Source: Bryobacterales bacterium
GTDB taxonomy: Bacteria; Cyanobacteriota; Vampirovibrionia; Obscuribacterales; Obscuribacteraceae
DNA length: 11,200 bases
NCBI GenBank assembly: GCA_903970295.1
Contig: CAJCHQ010000880.1
Location: forward strand, 1 to 11,200
Reading direction: 5' to 3'
Positions 1 to 6,363 of the stretch are shown one piece after another (positions within the stretch are counted from its first letter, which is position 1; each line of letters begins with the position of its first letter). A program made the translations under genes and the position numbers. Below the pieces are notes generated by a model. That model did no database searches, was not told the DNA's origin, and saw only the letters and a program-made list of their open reading frames with translations.

Positions 1-720
1 CTCGTGCAAATGTTGCAAGAACAACATGCTGACATTTGCTCTTTAGACCTGAGTAAGACGAAGATTACCAACGCGACCATGGAAATTTTAACTGGAATTT
101 CAGTCAGGAGTCTATTCTTAAACGATGTTCCTCGGATCACCGGCGACGCATTTCTTCCCCTTAGCAGAATTGAAAGTCTCGAAGAACTGCATGCTGCGAG
201 TCTCAAAGATCTCACAGATGAAGATTTGAGCGCACTGAGTAAATTGCAGCGCTTGCGCTTTTTGGATTTGCGATACACGCAATTGCGGTCCAGAGATTTC
301 TCCTTTCTGTCGCAATTGAAGGAGCTTATTACTTTCGATGTGTCTTACAGTACGTTTCCGAATCGAGGGCTAGTTCAAGTCGGCAAGCTTCACGGATTAC
401 ACCAATTGTGGTTGAGCGCTTGCCCGATCAATGATGAAGGTATTGCTCAATTGCGTTGTCTGACGGGATTGCACGAGATTGACTTGAGTTCCACGGCGAT
501 CACCAATGCGTCCTTGCAAACCCTCTCGAACAATCAATTGTGGAAACTCTATTTAGACAACACGGGGATCGATGACGAATGTTTGACCCTATTGCAGAAA
601 CAAAAGTCGTTAGCGGTGCTCTCGATCAATCATTGTCCGAAGCTTACGACAAAAGCCATTGCCGCTTTAAAGCAGGCTCTGCCAAATTGCCGCTTGATTA
701 CTGAACAGAGCCATATTTGA
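1..720 (+). CDS. Leucine-rich-repeat protein, 3' part (5' end outside window)
   Basis: The frame is open from base 1 and stops with TGA at 718-720, so this is the C-terminal part (about 239 residues) of a longer gene; the in-frame GTG at 4 is not a convincing start. About nine leucine-rich repeats of 23-25 residues can be seen, each with an L-x-x-L-x-L/I-s core followed by T-x-I-x-[DN]-x-x-L (for example LDLSKTKITNA, IDLSSTAITNA, LYLDNTGIDDE). The last repeat runs into the C-terminal ALPNCRLI, an end seen in many bacterial LRR proteins. LRRs form curved protein-binding surfaces, so a role in protein-protein recognition is inferred; the partner is unknown. In this kind of genome such LRR blocks often follow a Ser/Thr kinase or a membrane segment, but the N-terminal part is not visible here. 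The family call is safe, the function is not. Confidence 0.85.
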   Translation, partial: LVQMLQEQHADICSLDLSKTKITNATMEILTGISVRSLFLNDVPRITGDAFLPLSRIESLEELHAASLKDLTDEDLSALSKLQRLRFLDLRYTQLRSRDFSFLSQLKELITFDVSYSTFPNRGLVQVGKLHGLHQLWLSACPINDEGIAQLRCLTGLHEIDLSSTAITNASLQTLSNNQLWKLYLDNTGIDDECLTLLQKQKSLAVLSINHCPKLTTKAIAALKQALPNCRLITEQSHI

Positions 721-787
721 AGTGCCACCGCGGGCGAAGCGTAAGCTTACTCTAAGAACGCATCACTGAGCACTATTATCGGGCGTA

Positions 788-1558
788 TTAAAACTGTCTG
801 ATCAATCGAGCCAGTCGTCTCGCTTCATGCAATCTTCTACGCTGGGACATCGACATGCGACCCTGGCCGTTGCCACCCCGATTTCTGCCGAAATTGCCGC
901 CCTGGTTGTTGCCGAAATTGCCGCCCTGGTTGTTGCCGAAATTGCCGTTGTCGAAATTGGTAATGCCCTTGCCGCCGTACGTTCCTGCCCAGGTGGGGTC
1001 GGCAAGAGAGCTGGCCACTCGACTGTTAAATTGATTGCCGTGGCGTGGTCGATTGCCGGCATCGGGAGCGAATGGTTTGTTACTGAGTGTCGACGAGTTA
1101 GCAGTGTCTACTGCTTGATCGATAGACATTTTGCTCAAATCGAAATGTTTTCCATTTGAAAAGTGCCTGACTCCAGCACTATCGGTTTCTGGATTGTCGG
1201 CGAAGCGATCCGGCTTTCTGAGAGAAGGATTGGCCGAAAATGCTTGGTTGTGACGACCGCCCGCCCACTGCTCGATTGGCTGATTGTCAGTATTTACAAA
1301 TCTGGGTGTATTCGCTTCCGGTCTGGGCAATCTTGCTTGAGGCTGACGACCATCATCGTCCTGAGCTCTATAGTGATTGGCGGCTGATTGCTGGTCTTCT
1401 ACCATCCAGGGGACCGAGGCATCGTCATCGAGGGCACCGGCTGCATGAGCCGAAGCGGTCGAGCTGAACAGCAAACTTCCGAGCAGCACAATCGACAGGA
1501 CCCTATTTGTCCAGTCATGGCTGCATGCTTGACGCTTTGGTGCGCCGCTTGCCTGCAT
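788..1558 (-). CDS. Exported Gly/Asn-repeat protein, function unknown
   Basis: The product is 256 residues. The ATG at 1558 is chosen because GAGGA lies 7 nt upstream (1566-1570). Residues 1-40 form a long signal peptide: a basic n-region, hydrophobic LSIVLLGSLLF at about 21-31, and a likely cut after AHAA. The mature part is polar and rich in Asp, Asn, Arg and Pro, with no recognisable domain. Near the end, residues 204-229 are tandem copies of G-N-F-G-N-N-Q-G, followed by a strongly basic, probably helical tail (RRRLHEARRLARLIRQF). The layout suggests an exported protein with a flexible Gly/Asn segment and a cationic end that could bind nucleic acid, lipid or an anionic surface; that is speculation. 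It lies 58 nt downstream of the VWA gene on the same strand and is probably co-transcribed. I do not recognise the family. Confidence 0.75.
   Translation of the reverse strand: MQASGAPKRQACSHDWTNRVLSIVLLGSLLFSSTASAHAAGALDDDASVPWMVEDQQSAANHYRAQDDDGRQPQARLPRPEANTPRFVNTDNQPIEQWAGGRHNQAFSANPSLRKPDRFADNPETDSAGVRHFSNGKHFDLSKMSIDQAVDTANSSTLSNKPFAPDAGNRPRHGNQFNSRVASSLADPTWAGTYGGKGITNFDNGNFGNNQGGNFGNNQGGNFGRNRGGNGQGRMSMSQRRRLHEARRLARLIRQF
888..947 (-). repeat. 24-bp tandem repeat encoding GNFGNNQG
   Basis: Two identical 24-bp units lie at 888-911 and 912-935, and the first 12 bases of a third follow at 936-947. The unit length is a multiple of three, so copy-number changes would add or remove eight residues (GNFGNNQG) without a frameshift. 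The repeat lies inside the Gly/Asn-rich C-terminal region of the exported protein at 788-1558. Confidence 0.9.
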
Positions 1559-1616
1559 TCAACGGTCCTCGTTCGTGCGGAGAGCCTACCTGAGCTATCA
1601 TCGCAGAAAGATGTAT

Positions 1617-2846
1617 CTATTTTGTGAATTGCGCTGCCTGATGCGTCCTGGCTTTAGCCATCTGAGTCGGCGGTGGCGGAGCGTAGATTTTCATTGATGC
1701 CACCAATGCTGGTCCCAGCCCCATTTGCTGCAGATCGTCGAAAGAGATGGTGTGAACAAAATGGTAGCGAGCCCCGTAGTTAGTCAGGTTGTCGTCCAAT
1801 TCGGTGAGATAACGCTGACCGAAGCGGTCTTCGCTTCCTATCTGGCAAAAAATCACTGTCACTTCGCCTGGCGACGTCATCTTCTTGCTAGCTTCGACCA
1901 ATTCTCTTTTGACGAGTTCTGGTTCGAACTTCGGCACTGGCACACCATCAGTGATTACAACTACCAAAAGCGGTTTGGTAGTCGGTTTGCGGTGGCTGAA
2001 ATAGTTGTCCAGCCTTTCAGTGAGCGGCTCGAACAGTCTTGTCCCTGATTGCAAGTTCATCCTATTGAATAGATACTCGATGCTTTGTGGATTCGCATGT
2101 TCGAACACATCGTATTCGGTGGCAAACGGAATTATTGTCAATCCGTTGGGCACATATGGAGTCAATGCTTGCGCCAGTCGAGTCGCCTGGCTTCCGCACC
2201 ATTGCCACCGAGAGAGTCCGTTGGGGCAATCGGGTTTGTGCATAGACATCGAGCGGTCGACAATCAGTTCTAAATTGTAGTCTGCCAACATTCTGATATT
2301 CTGATCCGCTTGAAGCGCGAATCGATTGGTGGAAAGGTCGCTCAGCTTGGGCGTTTTATCCGCCGTGGCAGCTTCAGGGACCAGATGATTGTCCTGAATC
2401 ACCTTCTGCTCAGCGTTGAGAGTGAAGGGTTTGGTCGTCCTGTTGTCCATCTTCCCTTTTTGGACAATGAAACTTGGCGAGGTCTGGCTGACCTCCCTCA
2501 ACCTGGCTTCGAAAATTCGACCATCGCGTTCGATCGTAATTGAAAGAGCCGTGCCCACTACCTGCGCGTCCAGGATTAAATCGCCTTTGTGGATTTCGCA
2601 GTCCGAGGCGGCTGTGCCCGGCACAACATCGGAAACAACGACGTCCTCGTTGTCTTCAGTTGCGCATTTGAATCCCATTCGCGCTTGCATCTGCTCGGAC
2701 AGGACGCCATAGGCGGCAGTTTTCCCTTGCAGTGGTGGCGACTGTCCGGAAACCGACCCGGAATCTGCTGCCGACACAATGTGCGACGAACTCAGGAAAA
2801 GGCAAGCGACCAGAGTGTGGACGAGTTTTCTTAGCTGGTTCGTCAT
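1617..2846 (-). CDS. Exported PDZ-like and von Willebrand factor A domain protein
   Basis: The product is 409 residues from the ATG at 2846, which has GGAGAG at 2849-2854; a GTG at 2858 would add four residues (413). Residues 1-27 are a signal peptide ending SHIVSAA. Residues 56-120 resemble a PDZ domain (VVPGTAA loop, then KGDLIL, then an ITIERDGR strand). Residues 190-385 form a VWA domain with the metal-binding MIDAS in full: D197-x-S199-x-S201, T269 in SGTRL and D300 in VITDG. The end is a Pro/Gln/Lys-rich tail (APPPPTQ). VWA domains bind protein ligands through a divalent metal, and PDZ domains bind peptide C-termini, so an extracytoplasmic adhesion or assembly role is inferred. Four cysteines sit in the mature N-terminal and early VWA parts (61, 83, 207, 217), and a fifth is at 334. 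It heads a probable two-gene unit with the downstream Gly/Asn-repeat gene. Confidence 0.85.
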   Translation of the reverse strand: MTNQLRKLVHTLVACLFLSSSHIVSAADSGSVSGQSPPLQGKTAAYGVLSEQMQARMGFKCATEDNEDVVVSDVVPGTAASDCEIHKGDLILDAQVVGTALSITIERDGRIFEARLREVSQTSPSFIVQKGKMDNRTTKPFTLNAEQKVIQDNHLVPEAATADKTPKLSDLSTNRFALQADQNIRMLADYNLELIVDRSMSMHKPDCPNGLSRWQWCGSQATRLAQALTPYVPNGLTIIPFATEYDVFEHANPQSIEYLFNRMNLQSGTRLFEPLTERLDNYFSHRKPTTKPLLVVVITDGVPVPKFEPELVKRELVEASKKMTSPGEVTVIFCQIGSEDRFGQRYLTELDDNLTNYGARYHFVHTISFDDLQQMGLGPALVASMKIYAPPPPTQMAKARTHQAAQFTK

Positions 2847-2867
2847 TTCTCTCCACACTTGATGATT

Positions 2868-2906
2868 GCCTGCAAGAAATAGGGGCGGAATTTTAAAGCT
2901 GCAGGC
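2868..2906 (-). promoter_or_regulatory. Inverted repeat in the leader of the VWA gene
   Basis: GCCTGCA at 2868-2874 is exactly complementary to TGCAGGC at 2900-2906, with 25 nt between. The left arm starts 22 nt upstream of the VWA start codon. The arms flank the proposed -10 hexamer, so it could be a protein-binding site or a weak leader hairpin. No known regulator motif is recognised. Confidence 0.3.
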
Positions 2907-2920
2907 TTACTATCTGTCTA
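2890..2920 (-). promoter_or_regulatory. Candidate promoter for the VWA / Gly-Asn-repeat unit
   Basis: On the minus strand TAGACA (2915-2920) and TAAAAT (2890-2895) are separated by 19 nt, each one base from the sigma-70 consensus. The spacing is slightly long. The position, about 45 nt upstream of the ATG at 2846, suits transcription of the two minus-strand genes. Motif match only. Confidence 0.35.
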
Positions 2921-3008
2921 CCCTTTTTTTGAGTAGATTTCGTGAACCTGTGCTCTACTTCAGCTGAAGAGACTAGCTATGTGTGGCTGGTTTCGCCTTC
3001 AACCTGCC

Positions 3009-3683
3009 TTAAATATACAGGTATGCTACTTCCGGGGAGTGAACGATTTGAATACCGCCGAACTGGCTGAGAATCTTTTTGTCCACAGCCTGACTGCGAT
3101 CGTTGTCCTGGACGTAGCCCACTTCGCGTTGGGCATCTTTGTCGCGTTGACCAATCTGCTCTCGATCCGCCGCCCGGATTTGAGCTTTGCTGCCATGCGC
3201 CAATGCGGCGAGTTCACGATTGTCTGACTTGATGTATTGCCGTTCGCGCCCGATGTCCTCTGTGCTGTTGGCTGCAGTTTTCGTCTTTGCGGCGATATCT
3301 TCTTGCAAAGTTTGCCTCATCTCGGGTGATAGCTTGTCACCGTACTTTTTCAGCAGTGCCTGGTCCAGGGCCACGATTTTGCTATCGGCGTTTGCGTTCC
3401 TCTGATCGGCGCCGGGATGGTGCTTGTCACCAATTGCCTGGCGATCGCCTTGCAAATCCTGAAGATCATCGGCTCGCTTTTGCGCTGCCGTTGTTTTACC
3501 AGTTTTGCGTCCTATACTCGACAACACATCTTGCCGGTAAGCATCCATACTATCTGAGCTATCTTTGGTATCGCGTTTAAAACTGTCTTTGTGCATGTTG
3601 ATCCATTGGCTGAAAAGGGGATCATGACTGATAGGAGTTTCGGGTTTTTGTCCCTGCGGTACGAACTGAATTTTGTCACCCAT
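3009..3683 (-). CDS. Hydrophilic, charged, internally repetitive protein, function unknown
   Basis: The product is 224 residues. The ATG at 3683 is supported by GGGAG at 3692-3696, 8 nt upstream. There is no signal peptide or membrane segment. The protein is very rich in Asp, Lys, Arg and Gln and is likely helical or partly disordered. Two related modules can be seen. Module A is about residues 66-121, from AAQKRADDLQ to a DQALLKKYGDKLSPE end. Module B is about residues 157-218, from KAQIRAADRE to a DKKILSQFGG end followed by SPE. The resemblance is by eye and moderate. It is divergently oriented to the gene at 3794 with 110 nt between, so the two may share a control region. A cytoplasmic location is inferred from the lack of export signals. 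I do not recognise the family. Confidence 0.7.
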   Translation of the reverse strand: MGDKIQFVPQGQKPETPISHDPLFSQWINMHKDSFKRDTKDSSDSMDAYRQDVLSSIGRKTGKTTAAQKRADDLQDLQGDRQAIGDKHHPGADQRNANADSKIVALDQALLKKYGDKLSPEMRQTLQEDIAAKTKTAANSTEDIGRERQYIKSDNRELAALAHGSKAQIRAADREQIGQRDKDAQREVGYVQDNDRSQAVDKKILSQFGGIQIVHSPEVAYLYI

Positions 3684-3793
3684 AGTGTCTTCTCCCGATT
3701 CACGGATGGGCGTCTCATCCCCCGATTCGACGCGTTCCTGAGTTTCATGCCAGGCGCCTAACCTGACATTATCTTGATAAGTGTGAAATAGTT
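3684..3793. promoter_or_regulatory. Divergent intergenic region with small repeats
   Basis: This 110-nt gap must hold the start signals of both neighbouring genes. It contains CCCGATTC twice (3694-3701 and 3721-3728), a 5-bp inverted repeat GGATG/CATCC (3704-3708 and 3716-3720), and the small palindrome TTATC-tt-GATAA at 3769-3780, close upstream of the plus-strand gene. No clear -35/-10 pair stands out. The first CCCGATTC copy overlaps the Shine-Dalgarno sequence of the minus-strand gene. Confidence 0.35.
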
Positions 3794-4786
3794 ATGGTTA
3801 GTGGGATGTTGGAGAAAAATTTGCCTTCCGATCAGAAACAGTCAAAACATTCAGCGCTGGCGAAAGTTGCGATTTTAATTGTGAGTGCAGTTGGAGTGCC
3901 AATTGCAATTGCAATCTTTGCAGGACATGCAGAATTTGCTCTGCCTGTCGCTTTTGCCGCACCTGTTTCACCAGCTCAGCCTGCAACACCAGCTCAGCCT
4001 GCAACACCTGCCCCGACTGCAACGCCTGCCCCGCTCACTCCACTGGCTAAGCCTGCAAAGCCTACTGCCAATGTTTCACCCAAAAAGCAAATTGCACCTC
4101 TGCTGAAAGCAACTGAAGAATTGAATTTGTCACAGCAAGTAGACAAAATGCACTGCGAGGTGCGTGTGTGCGACGCATTCGTGTGTACGACTTTGACTGA
4201 AATGAATGTGATCGTTTTGGCTCAACCGCCAGATTGGAGAGTGAAATTGATCAATCTTCGCAACAAGACGTTTTGCGAATTATCTTTGCTGGAGTGGTTG
4301 CGCAGGGGATCGCCACAAAATTTTATGCGTGTGACCGCTTTGCCCACGTGGCCATTGGTTTACACAAACGCAAGCAAGTTTTTAGACCTGCCGGTGAGGG
4401 TATACGCTTTGCCATATTTGACCAAAAATCACCAAATTGTTTCTTCACGTCAAGGCAAAGCTGGTTCGATGTTGGTACTGCAACCACCGCTACCGCAGCC
4501 GGTTGTGCAGATCGTATCAACTCTGTATCAAATACCCAGAGCCGACACCGGTTTTCCTCTGCAAATCTCGGTCTGGGATCCTGATAAGAGCGCGGATAAA
4601 TACAGTTCCGGCTTCCTTTTCTCCGGCGCGCGTACGGACAACTGGTGTATTTTGAAAACGAGCAAAGCGACCATTGCTCAGAAGCATTCTTTGCCGTCTA
4701 CTTCCGGCTACACAATCGCGCGCAGTGCCAACCAGATTTGGAGCGATAACGCCGAGACCGAAAGCCTATTTGAACTTATGAAATAG
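3794..4786 (+). CDS. Membrane-anchored protein with Ala/Pro linker, function unknown
   Basis: The product is 330 residues from the ATG at 3794. No good Shine-Dalgarno precedes that ATG or the ATG at 3806. A TTG at 3821 has GGAG (3811-3814) 6 nt upstream and may be the real start (321 residues). A hydrophobic segment at residues 22-42 follows a basic stretch and acts as a signal anchor or signal peptide. Residues 57-92 form an Ala/Pro/Thr linker with PAQPAT repeats. The globular part (about 105-330) has five cysteines (121, 126, 131, 161, 285), the first three spaced C-x4-C-x4-C, and ends in helical ESLFELMK. Segments such as WRVKLINLRNKTFCE look like a beta-rich extracytoplasmic fold, faintly like lipoprotein-carrier or outer-membrane sensor domains, but this is too weak for a family call. 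It is divergent from the gene at 3009-3683. Confidence 0.7.
   Translation: MVSGMLEKNLPSDQKQSKHSALAKVAILIVSAVGVPIAIAIFAGHAEFALPVAFAAPVSPAQPATPAQPATPAPTATPAPLTPLAKPAKPTANVSPKKQIAPLLKATEELNLSQQVDKMHCEVRVCDAFVCTTLTEMNVIVLAQPPDWRVKLINLRNKTFCELSLLEWLRRGSPQNFMRVTALPTWPLVYTNASKFLDLPVRVYALPYLTKNHQIVSSRQGKAGSMLVLQPPLPQPVVQIVSTLYQIPRADTGFPLQISVWDPDKSADKYSSGFLFSGARTDNWCILKTSKATIAQKHSLPSTSGYTIARSANQIWSDNAETESLFELMK
3811..3823 (+). promoter_or_regulatory. Possible Shine-Dalgarno and TTG start for the membrane-anchored gene
   Basis: GGAG at 3811-3814, six A/T bases and an in-frame TTG at 3821-3823 form a better-spaced initiation site than either upstream ATG (3794 and 3806). If used, the protein loses nine residues and keeps its full membrane segment. 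Confidence 0.4.
3973..4008 (+). repeat. 18-bp tandem repeat encoding Ala/Pro linker
   Basis: Two identical 18-bp units lie at 3973-3990 and 3991-4008, with degenerate continuation (ACxCCTGCCCC) to about 4033. They encode PAQPAT-type hexapeptides in the linker after the membrane segment. The unit is a multiple of three, so slippage would only change linker length. Confidence 0.85.
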
Positions 4787-4829
4787 CAGTGCTCGAGCTG
4801 ACAGCCCCCTGCGCGCTCCAACGGCTATG

Positions 4830-4870
4830 AACTTGTGATTTATCAACTTGTGATTTATCAAATTGTGATT
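4830..4870 (+). repeat. 15-bp direct repeats upstream of the BFN-domain gene
   Basis: AACTTGTGATTTATC occurs twice in perfect tandem at 4830-4844 and 4845-4859, followed by a degenerate third copy AAATTGTGATT at 4860-4870. The array is AT-rich and sits in the 222-nt gap between the gene ending at 4786 and the start at 5009. Direct repeats of this size upstream of a gene may be operator sites. The repeat also contains TTGTGA and TATCAA 17 nt apart, which resembles a weak promoter. No known regulator motif is recognised, and the rest of the gap shows nothing clear. Confidence 0.6.
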
Positions 4871-5008
4871 GTGAATATTTCGTTGCGGTCCGAGAACTGC
4901 GTGCAAAGTTGGCTAACATGAAAGTCGAGGGCCGCAGAACGGTGGCCGGCACCCATGTCTGATTTCAGGCATGCTTTCCGCACGTCGATGTGCGAATGGA
5001 AGTGGAAA

Positions 5009-5596
5009 ATGAGCAGGATTGAGATGACGGTGGAAGCGATTGCCATTGATAAAAATGGAGAACCAATTGTACTCTTGAACGATCGCGAACAAGAACGCGC
5101 GCTGCCCATATGGGTCGGGTTGCTAGAAGCAAGAGCGATATCTCTCACGAGCCAAAGAGTGAAAACAAAAAGGCCACTGACCCATCAGTTATTGTTGAAT
5201 ACGATCCGGCGTCTTGGCTATTCAGTCAAAGAAATTCTGCTTGATCCTGCAGAAGGAGATGATTACGCAGCGTCGATCGTCCTTGCTCCAATGGCTGATT
5301 ATATCGAAGATTCGACGGCGCAGGGGAATGATGCCGGCGCTTTCCGCTCAATTGAAGCGCGACCTTCTGATGCGATCGCCATCGCCATAATGTCTGGAGT
5401 GCCCGTGCTTGTAGATGCAGAGATCGTGGCTCAGTCGAGTCTGGCGGTTCACAAGGAAGAGCGCGCTGAGCGCTTGGCTTTCAAAGAATTCGTGCAGAAT
5501 GTCAAAGCGTCTGATTTCAAATCGTCTAATTTTAAATTGTCAGATCCGATTGAACTGCCAGGTGACAACAATCTGGATTTGCCTGAAGCAGGTTGA
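5009..5596 (+). CDS. BFN-domain (DUF151, bifunctional nuclease family) protein
   Basis: The product is 195 residues from the ATG at 5009. Family proteins begin just before the first strand, here MSRIEMTVEAIAID. The ATGs at 4955 and 4988 would add residues (DFRHAFRTSMCEWK) not expected in the family. The ATG at 5024, with AGGA five nt upstream, is an alternative. Hallmarks are all present: PIVLLND (19-25), LPIWVGLLEARAI (32-44), RPLTHQLL (55-62), and EARPSDAIAIAI (116-127) followed by a GVPVLVD strand. The domain fills residues 4-150. A Lys/Glu-rich helix and a 30-residue polar tail (ASDFKSSNFKLSDP) follow. The family is named for reported nuclease activity of some members, but the biochemical role of most bacterial members is not established. 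The protein is cytoplasmic (no signal). It is followed on the same strand, after 153 nt, by the DUF1269 gene. Confidence 0.88.
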   Translation: MSRIEMTVEAIAIDKNGEPIVLLNDREQERALPIWVGLLEARAISLTSQRVKTKRPLTHQLLLNTIRRLGYSVKEILLDPAEGDDYAASIVLAPMADYIEDSTAQGNDAGAFRSIEARPSDAIAIAIMSGVPVLVDAEIVAQSSLAVHKEERAERLAFKEFVQNVKASDFKSSNFKLSDPIELPGDNNLDLPEAG

Positions 5597-5635
5597 AGTG
5601 ACTTCGCCTCGACTTGACGTCACTTCGCTTCGACT
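5595..5635 (+). other. Stem-loop and direct repeat at the 3' end of the BFN gene
   Basis: GAAGTGAC (5595-5602) pairs perfectly with GTCACTTC (5619-5626) around a 16-nt loop, and starts inside the stop codon. ACTTCGC-Y-TCGACT also occurs twice (5601-5614 and 5622-5635, 13 of 14 identical). No T-run follows, so a classical intrinsic terminator is not supported. It may be an RNA-protecting 3' structure or a duplication remnant. Confidence 0.4.
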
Positions 5636-5674
5636 CAAATATTGACTCGACAATTCAGGCGGTAATTCATACAA

Positions 5675-5744
5675 GGGCTATGTCAACAGCGTAGTATGGG
5701 TGAATGATCTGGATACATCACATATAGCCCACGGCTGTAAGGAG
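5675..5744 (+). promoter_or_regulatory. Leader inverted repeat and Shine-Dalgarno of the DUF1269 gene
   Basis: GGGCTAT (5675-5681) is complementary to ATAGCCC (5724-5730) across 42 nt, and pairing can continue through a G-U pair. The right arm ends 8 nt before the strong AAGGAG at 5739-5744, which is 5 nt from the ATG at 5750. If transcribed, this hairpin would sit directly against the ribosome-binding site and could affect translation. Upstream, TTGACT at 5642-5647 is a possible -35 without a convincing -10. Confidence 0.4.
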
Positions 5745-5749
5745 TTGGT

Positions 5750-6256
5750 ATGAGCCACCTGGTAGTAATTGGATACGATGACATTCATAAGGCTGACGAA
5801 GTTCGCTTGATGCTTCTCAAGTTGCAAAAAGACTATTTGATCGATTTGGAAGATGCAGTAGTTGTGATCAAGAAAGAAGACGGTAAGGTGAAATTGAATC
5901 AGGCGATCAATTTGACTGCAGTCGGTGCAGTTAAAGGCACGTTCTGGGGCATGCTGATCGGTGCCTTATTTTTGAGTCCATTTTTAGGCGCCGCTGTTGG
6001 AGCTGCCTCTGGCGCACTGTCAGGTGCTTTGACCGATATCGGCATCGATGACAATTTCATGAAAGAATTGGGCGAGACTCTCAAGCCGGGAACGTCGGCA
6101 TTATTTGTTCTGGTCAAGACTGCAACTGCAGACAAAGTAGCCGAACATATTCAGGGCACTGGCGGCAAAGTTCTGAAGACCTCGCTGTCACACGAGAACG
6201 AAGACAAACTGCAAGCCGTCCTAGACCAAGCTCAGAAGGTCACACAAACCGTCTGA
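5750..6256 (+). CDS. DUF1269 family protein with glycine-zipper membrane segment
   Basis: The product is 168 residues. The start is firm (AAGGAG 5 nt upstream). It matches the DUF1269 layout throughout. An N-terminal alpha/beta half begins MSHLVVIGYDD and includes LEDAVVVIKKEDGKVKL (33-49). A hydrophobic hairpin at residues 57-94 has regularly spaced small residues (GxxxG/A pattern in WGMLIGALFLSPFLGAAVG). A C-terminal half has FMKELGETLKPGTSALFVLV and a helical tail. Members are small inner-membrane-associated proteins of unknown function, often linked to stress conditions or ion homeostasis by neighbourhood only. It lies downstream of the BFN gene and is followed within 31 nt by a strong terminator, so it ends the transcript. 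Own-promoter transcription is likely given the 153-nt gap. Confidence 0.88.
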   Translation: MSHLVVIGYDDIHKADEVRLMLLKLQKDYLIDLEDAVVVIKKEDGKVKLNQAINLTAVGAVKGTFWGMLIGALFLSPFLGAAVGAASGALSGALTDIGIDDNFMKELGETLKPGTSALFVLVKTATADKVAEHIQGTGGKVLKTSLSHENEDKLQAVLDQAQKVTQTV

Positions 6257-6286
6257 AGACTGAGACTGACAGGATCGTTCTCTAGC

Positions 6287-6323
6287 AAAAAGCCCCTGGG
6301 AAATATTTTCTCAAGGGCTTTTT
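6287..6323 (+). terminator. Rho-independent terminator, probably bidirectional
   Basis: AAAAAGCCC (6287-6295) pairs with GGGCTTTTT (6315-6323). Inside, after one mismatch, seven further pairs extend the stem to a 3-nt loop. The T-run ends the plus-strand transcript of the DUF1269 gene. The matching A-run on the left arm supplies U residues on the minus strand, so it can also serve the convergent gene ending at 6364. Confidence 0.9.
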
Positions 6324-6363
6324 CATGTCTAACTAACTGTCCCAGCAGGCACCAATTATGATA

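Noticed and set aside
741..750. Perfect 10-bp palindrome GTAAGCTTAC between convergent genes as a terminator
   Set aside because: It has no loop and no T-run; too short to call more than chance.
827..1627. Several overlapping plus-strand open frames opposite the Gly/Asn-repeat gene
   Set aside because: They have no domains or convincing starts, and repeat composition explains their openness. The minus-strand frame has a signal peptide and a good Shine-Dalgarno.
2955..2972. Palindrome CTTCAGCTGAAG with flanking arms as terminator of the gene ending at 3009
   Set aside because: It lacks a hairpin loop, and on the minus strand a run of A and not of T follows, so intrinsic termination is not supported.
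4830..4870. Replication-origin iterons
   Set aside because: Only two and a half copies, no DnaA-box-like cluster, and no replication gene nearby.
4858..5148. Minus-strand open frame of 96 residues opposite the BFN gene start
   Set aside because: It overlaps a well-supported domain gene, has no recognisable domain, and looks like an antisense shadow.
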